Assembly: GCA_938030835.1 (NCBI GenBank) | Contig: CALHID010000267.1 | Coordinates: forward strand, 1-12,276 | Direction of reading: 5' to 3' | Origin: an uncultured Actinomyces sp. | Lineage (GTDB): Bacteria > Actinomycetota > Actinomycetes > Actinomycetales > Actinomycetaceae | Length of the DNA stretch: 12,276 nucleotides | Shown here: piece by piece, positions 10,261 to 12,276 of the stretch | Position numbering within the stretch: the stretch's first letter is position 1 | Layout: every line of letters starts with the position of its first letter | The notes under the pieces: generated by a model | The model's input: the letters and a program-made list of their open reading frames with translations, nothing else | Told to the model about the DNA's origin: nothing | Database searches by the model: none | Translations under genes and position numbers: made by a program

Positions 10261-10988
10261 CCCTGAACGGTCACCCAATGCTTGTAATCCTTACGATGTC
10301 AGAAAGCACCGAGCGCCAAAAGGTGCATTAAGACAAAGACCAGTACAGGGCTGCTTCAACTTCGTCACCAGTCAGAAAGCACCGAGCGCCAAAAGGTGCA
10401 TTAAGACTATGACAGTTTTTTGCTCACAATAACAACTCCCAAGTCAGAAAGCACCGAGCGCCAAAAGGTGCATTAAGACGTCAATGTTCCAACGGCGTCC
10501 GAGCTCAGGCTTGTCCGTCAGAAAGCACCGAGCGCCAAAAGGTGCATTAAGACTTACCCCACCACTTGTCGTTCATGGCATCGGTACCCGCTTCAGAAAG
10601 CACCGAGCGCCAAAATGTGCATTAAGACGTGCTCGATGTCGGACAACTGGATCCAATCGCCGAACTGTCAGAAAGCACCGAGCGCCAAAAGGTGCATTAA
10701 GACGGTTGATCTTCACGCCCTCGAACCAGAGATTGTTCACCGTCAGAAAGCAACGAGCGCCAAAAGGTGCATTAAGACTCTGGTCTTCCTCCATGCGATC
10801 AGACATCGTCTTGACCAGTCAGAAAGCACCGAGCGCCAAAAGGTGCATTAAGACCCCTTATCCTCGATGTTCGTAATGAAGATTTTCATCGTCGTCAGAA
10901 AGCACCGAGCGCCAAAAGGTGCATTAAGACCGAGTCCACCAGGCCCCCGTGACGTTTGTCTTGTCGGCGTCAGAAAGCACCGAGCGCC

Positions 10989-11132
10989 CCAAATTTCGCA
11001 CGTAATTCCCTTCTTTCAACTCTGTACCAACTCTCAGAAATCGCAGAATTTCAACGATCCGACTTCAAACGTTGAAACAACAGGCCGGGAATTACGTGCA
11101 ACATTTTTGCGGAACCATCCGCGGCCCGCACC
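10989..11132. mobile_element. MITE-like or structured element 1 inside a CRISPR repeat
   Basis: These 144 bp split a CRISPR repeat after its position 20: 10969-10988 is the 5' 20 nt and 11133-11149 the 3' 17 nt, together exactly 37. The outer inverted repeat is GCACGTAATTCCC at 10998-11010 and GGGAATTACGTGC at 11087-11099. A nested stem is TTTCAACG (11049-11056) with CGTTGAAA (11070-11077). The flanks GCGCC (10984-10988) and GCACC (11128-11132) could be an imperfect 5-bp target duplication. No coding capacity is seen. It could be a miniature inverted-repeat element or a structured RNA; I do not recognise a named family. Confidence 0.65.
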
Positions 11133-11149
11133 AAACAGTGCATTAAGAC
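11133..11149 (+). repeat. 3' remnant of the split CRISPR repeat
   Basis: AAACAGTGCATTAAGAC matches repeat positions 21-37 with two changes (A24C, G25A). It completes the repeat whose 5' part is at 10969-10988. Confidence 0.85.
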
Positions 11150-11187
11150 GGCAGGTCGTTGGACGCGATGATGTCGGTCTTTCCGAA
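11150..11187 (+). other. Isolated spacer between the two inserted elements
   Basis: This 38-nt sequence lies between the repeat remnant and the next repeat start. It is normal in length, which shows that the array originally continued through here. Confidence 0.8.
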
Positions 11188-11207
11188 GTCAGAAAGCACC
11201 GAGCGCC
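11188..11207 (+). repeat. Truncated CRISPR repeat (5' 20 nt only)
   Basis: GTCAGAAAGCACCGAGCGCC is a perfect match to repeat positions 1-20, cut at the same point as the repeat at 10969. No 3' half is found before the insertion sequence. Confidence 0.9.
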
Positions 11208-11352
11208 CGAAAATATCGCACGTAATTCCCCTAAGGTCCATCACCGATAGACACCAGAAACCGCGAAATATCAACGATCTGCATTCAAACATTGATAGAT
11301 CAGCGCCGGAATTACGTGCGACAATTTCAAACAACCATCGACAGCCGGCGGT
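11208..11352. mobile_element. MITE-like or structured element 2 inside a CRISPR repeat
   Basis: This diverged sister of the element at 10989-11132 is inserted at the same repeat position. The outer inverted repeat is TCGCACGTAATTCC at 11216-11229 and GGAATTACGTGCGA at 11308-11321. The inner stem is TATCAACG (11269-11276) with CATTGATA (11290-11297), with one mismatch. The 102 bp from GCACG to CGTGC align without gaps to element 1 (68 of 102 identical by hand count), and AACCATC downstream is also in register. Similarity fades near 11352, where the IS30-type element appears to begin; the right edge is approximate. Confidence 0.6.
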
Positions 11353-11395
11353 GTCATAGGGTGTAAGCAATTTTCGTGTAGTGGTGATGCTGTTT

Positions 11396-11400
11396 GGAGG
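11396..11400 (+). promoter_or_regulatory. Ribosome binding site of the IS30 transposase
   Basis: GGAGG is followed by six bases and ATG at 11407, which decides the start. Confidence 0.7.
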
Positions 11401-11406
11401 CTGATC

Positions 11407-12276
11407 ATGGGGTGTCGTCGGATGCTTGGTGCCTGGGATCGCGCGGCGATCATGGCGGGGGTGAATGTGGGCTTGTCCCAGACGCGTATCGCTCACTTGA
11501 TTGGGCGTAGCCCCTCGGTGGTGTGCCGTGAGATCGCCCGCCATACGGGCCCTGATGGGCAGTATTGGGCCGAGGAGGCCGGCAAGGCGGCCCGCGCGGC
11601 TAGGCGTCGCCCGAAGAAGCGCCTGTTGGATTGTGACGAGGTCCTTCGCCGCCGTGTGATCGCTGATTTGTCCCAGGGGCACACTCCCCGCCAGATCAGC
11701 GGGCGCCTGCGAGAGGAAGCGTGTGGCACACTGCCCTCCATGGATACTTCCCCCGACGCCCAGGGTCACACGATCAGCCATGAGGCGATCGACACGTGGA
11801 TTGACGCCCACCCCAAGAAGACGCTCATCGAGCACGGCATTTGCTTGCCCTCGCGCCGGTGGATGCGCAAGAAACCCCCAGCAAGCGGGCGCAAACCCCC
11901 TATCGTTGGGATGCGGCTGATTGACGAGCGCCCTGACATTTCTGATCGGAAAATCCCGGGTAACTGGGAAGGCGACCTGATTATCGGCCAAGACGGAGCC
12001 AGTGCGTGCGCGACCCTGGTTGAGCGCACCACCCGCTACCTGATCATCGTCGCCCTGCCCCTGGGGAGGAAAGCCGACCAGGTCCGGCGCGCTCACCCGC
12101 CGCATCCAGGGCCTGCCCGACGGGGCGATGCGCACACTGACCTGGGACCAAGGCCGGGAAATGGCCCGCCACCAGCGCCTCACCCACGACACCGGCGTGG
12201 AGGTGTTCTTCGCTCACCCCCACAGCCCCTGGGAGAGAGGAACCAACGAAAACACCAACCGGCTCATCCGCCGCTA
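11407..12276 (+). pseudogene. IS30 family transposase, frameshifted and incomplete at window end
   Basis: It cuts and joins IS ends by DDE chemistry. Residues 1-226 (11407-12084) carry an N-terminal helix-turn-helix region (LSQTRIAHLIGRSPSVVCREI), the GHTPRQISGRL and SHEAIDTWI stretches seen in IS30 proteins, and the first catalytic Asp in GNWEGDLIIG (Asp190, 11974-11976). Family similarity then leaves this frame after KADQV and resumes in the next frame from 12089 (ALTRRIQGLPDGAMRTLTW), giving the second Asp in TWDQG (12146-12148) and the Glu in RGTNENTN (12248-12250), exactly 33 residues apart as in the IS30 family. A net +1 change near 12085-12090 is therefore present; it could be decay or a sequencing error. 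The original frame has no stop before the window end but is no longer transposase-like. The long open frame on the opposite strand is its shadow. Confidence 0.85.

Larger units (their letters stand above)
1410..10988 (+). CRISPR. CRISPR array, about 128 intact 37-nt repeats plus one split repeat
   Basis: A 37-nt repeat starting GTCAGAAAGCACC and ending GGTGCATTAAGAC recurs every 71-80 bp from 1410 to 10930, with a split copy starting at 10969. I counted 128 complete repeats and spacers of 34-43 nt (average near 38). Inside each repeat GCGCC-AAAA-GGTGC can form a 5-bp hairpin (one G-U pair). The terminal ATTAAGAC resembles the 8-nt 5' handle of Cas6-processed class 1 crRNAs, and the spacer-length spread suits type III. 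Repeats are essentially invariant from the leader side to about 8440; variants accumulate to the right, so transcription is left to right and the oldest spacers are on the right. Short open frames across the array, in both directions, are repeat translations and not genes. Confidence 0.98.
11353..12276 (+). mobile_element. IS30-family insertion sequence, left part (continues beyond window)
   Basis: It is inferred from the IS30-type transposase and from the loss of similarity to the trailer element near 11352. The left end is approximate, because the matching right inverted repeat lies outside the window and cannot be compared. The 54 bp before the gene hold a ribosome binding site and no other gene. 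Confidence 0.6.

Noticed and set aside
1440..10930. Many short open reading frames on both strands with recurring peptides such as VRKHRAPKGALR, QKAPSAKRCIKT and LNAPFGARCFLT
   Set aside because: They are translations of the 37-nt CRISPR repeat in different frames joined by spacers, with no ribosome binding sites; they are not a repeat-protein family.
10998..11099. The inverted repeat as a rho-independent terminator for the array
   Set aside because: The arms are about 76 nt apart and no T-run follows the right arm directly, so it does not have terminator form.
10969..11352. The truncated repeats and hairpins as a tracrRNA gene
   Set aside because: Read on the minus strand the anti-repeat would come after the hairpins rather than before them, and the repeat end ATTAAGAC and the RT-like Cas1 point to a class 1 system, which does not use tracrRNA.
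11143..12192. A 349-codon open frame on the minus strand
   Set aside because: It runs antisense to the IS30 transposase, crosses element 2 and resembles nothing; it is a shadow of a GC-rich gene.

Overview
The window is the adaptation end of a CRISPR-Cas locus, very probably from a high-GC Gram-positive bacterium (Actinomycetota). The two protein-coding ends (about 1-1148 and 11407-12276) are strongly GC-rich with G/C-biased third positions. The spacers in between are much more mixed in composition, as expected for DNA of foreign origin. The genus cannot be named from the sequence alone.

Layout. (1) 1-1148, minus strand: the first 382 codons of a cas1 gene whose end lies outside the window. 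The visible Cas1 homology starts only at about residue 264. It is preceded by a roughly 260-residue extension laid out like the reverse transcriptase (RT) half of RT-Cas1 fusions, but without recognisable catalytic aspartates (the YADD-like box reads VGTT). (2) 1149-1409: the intergenic leader between the divergent cas1 gene and the array. It contains an 11-bp direct repeat, one copy of which ends 4 bp before the first CRISPR repeat. (3) 1410-10988: a very large CRISPR array, counted by hand as 128 full 37-nt repeats plus a split one, with spacers of 34-43 nt. It reads left to right: repeats are uniform next to the leader, accumulate variants from about 8440 and especially from 9630 on, and the 3' end of the repeat (ATTAAGAC) looks like a class 1 (Cas6-type) crRNA 5' handle. 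(4) 10969-11352: the decayed trailer. Two related elements of about 145 bp sit at exactly the same position inside two successive CRISPR repeats, separated by one normal 38-nt spacer. Each has an outer 13-14 bp inverted repeat and a nested inner stem. (5) About 11353-12276: the left part of an IS30-family insertion sequence whose transposase has a frameshift near 12085-12090 and runs off the window.

How the parts fit: Cas1 (with partners outside the window) inserts new spacers at the leader side. The array transcript would be processed at the hairpin GCGCC-AAAA-GGTGC in each repeat. The old end of the array has been eroded by mobile or structured elements. Repeat form, spacer-length spread and the RT-like Cas1 extension point towards a type III-like system, but no effector gene is in the window, so the subtype is inference. 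The most interesting points are the apparently inactivated RT-Cas1 fusion, the paired repeat-targeted elements with a conserved fold, two overlapping spacers sampled from one target 10 nt apart, and the layered repeat variants.
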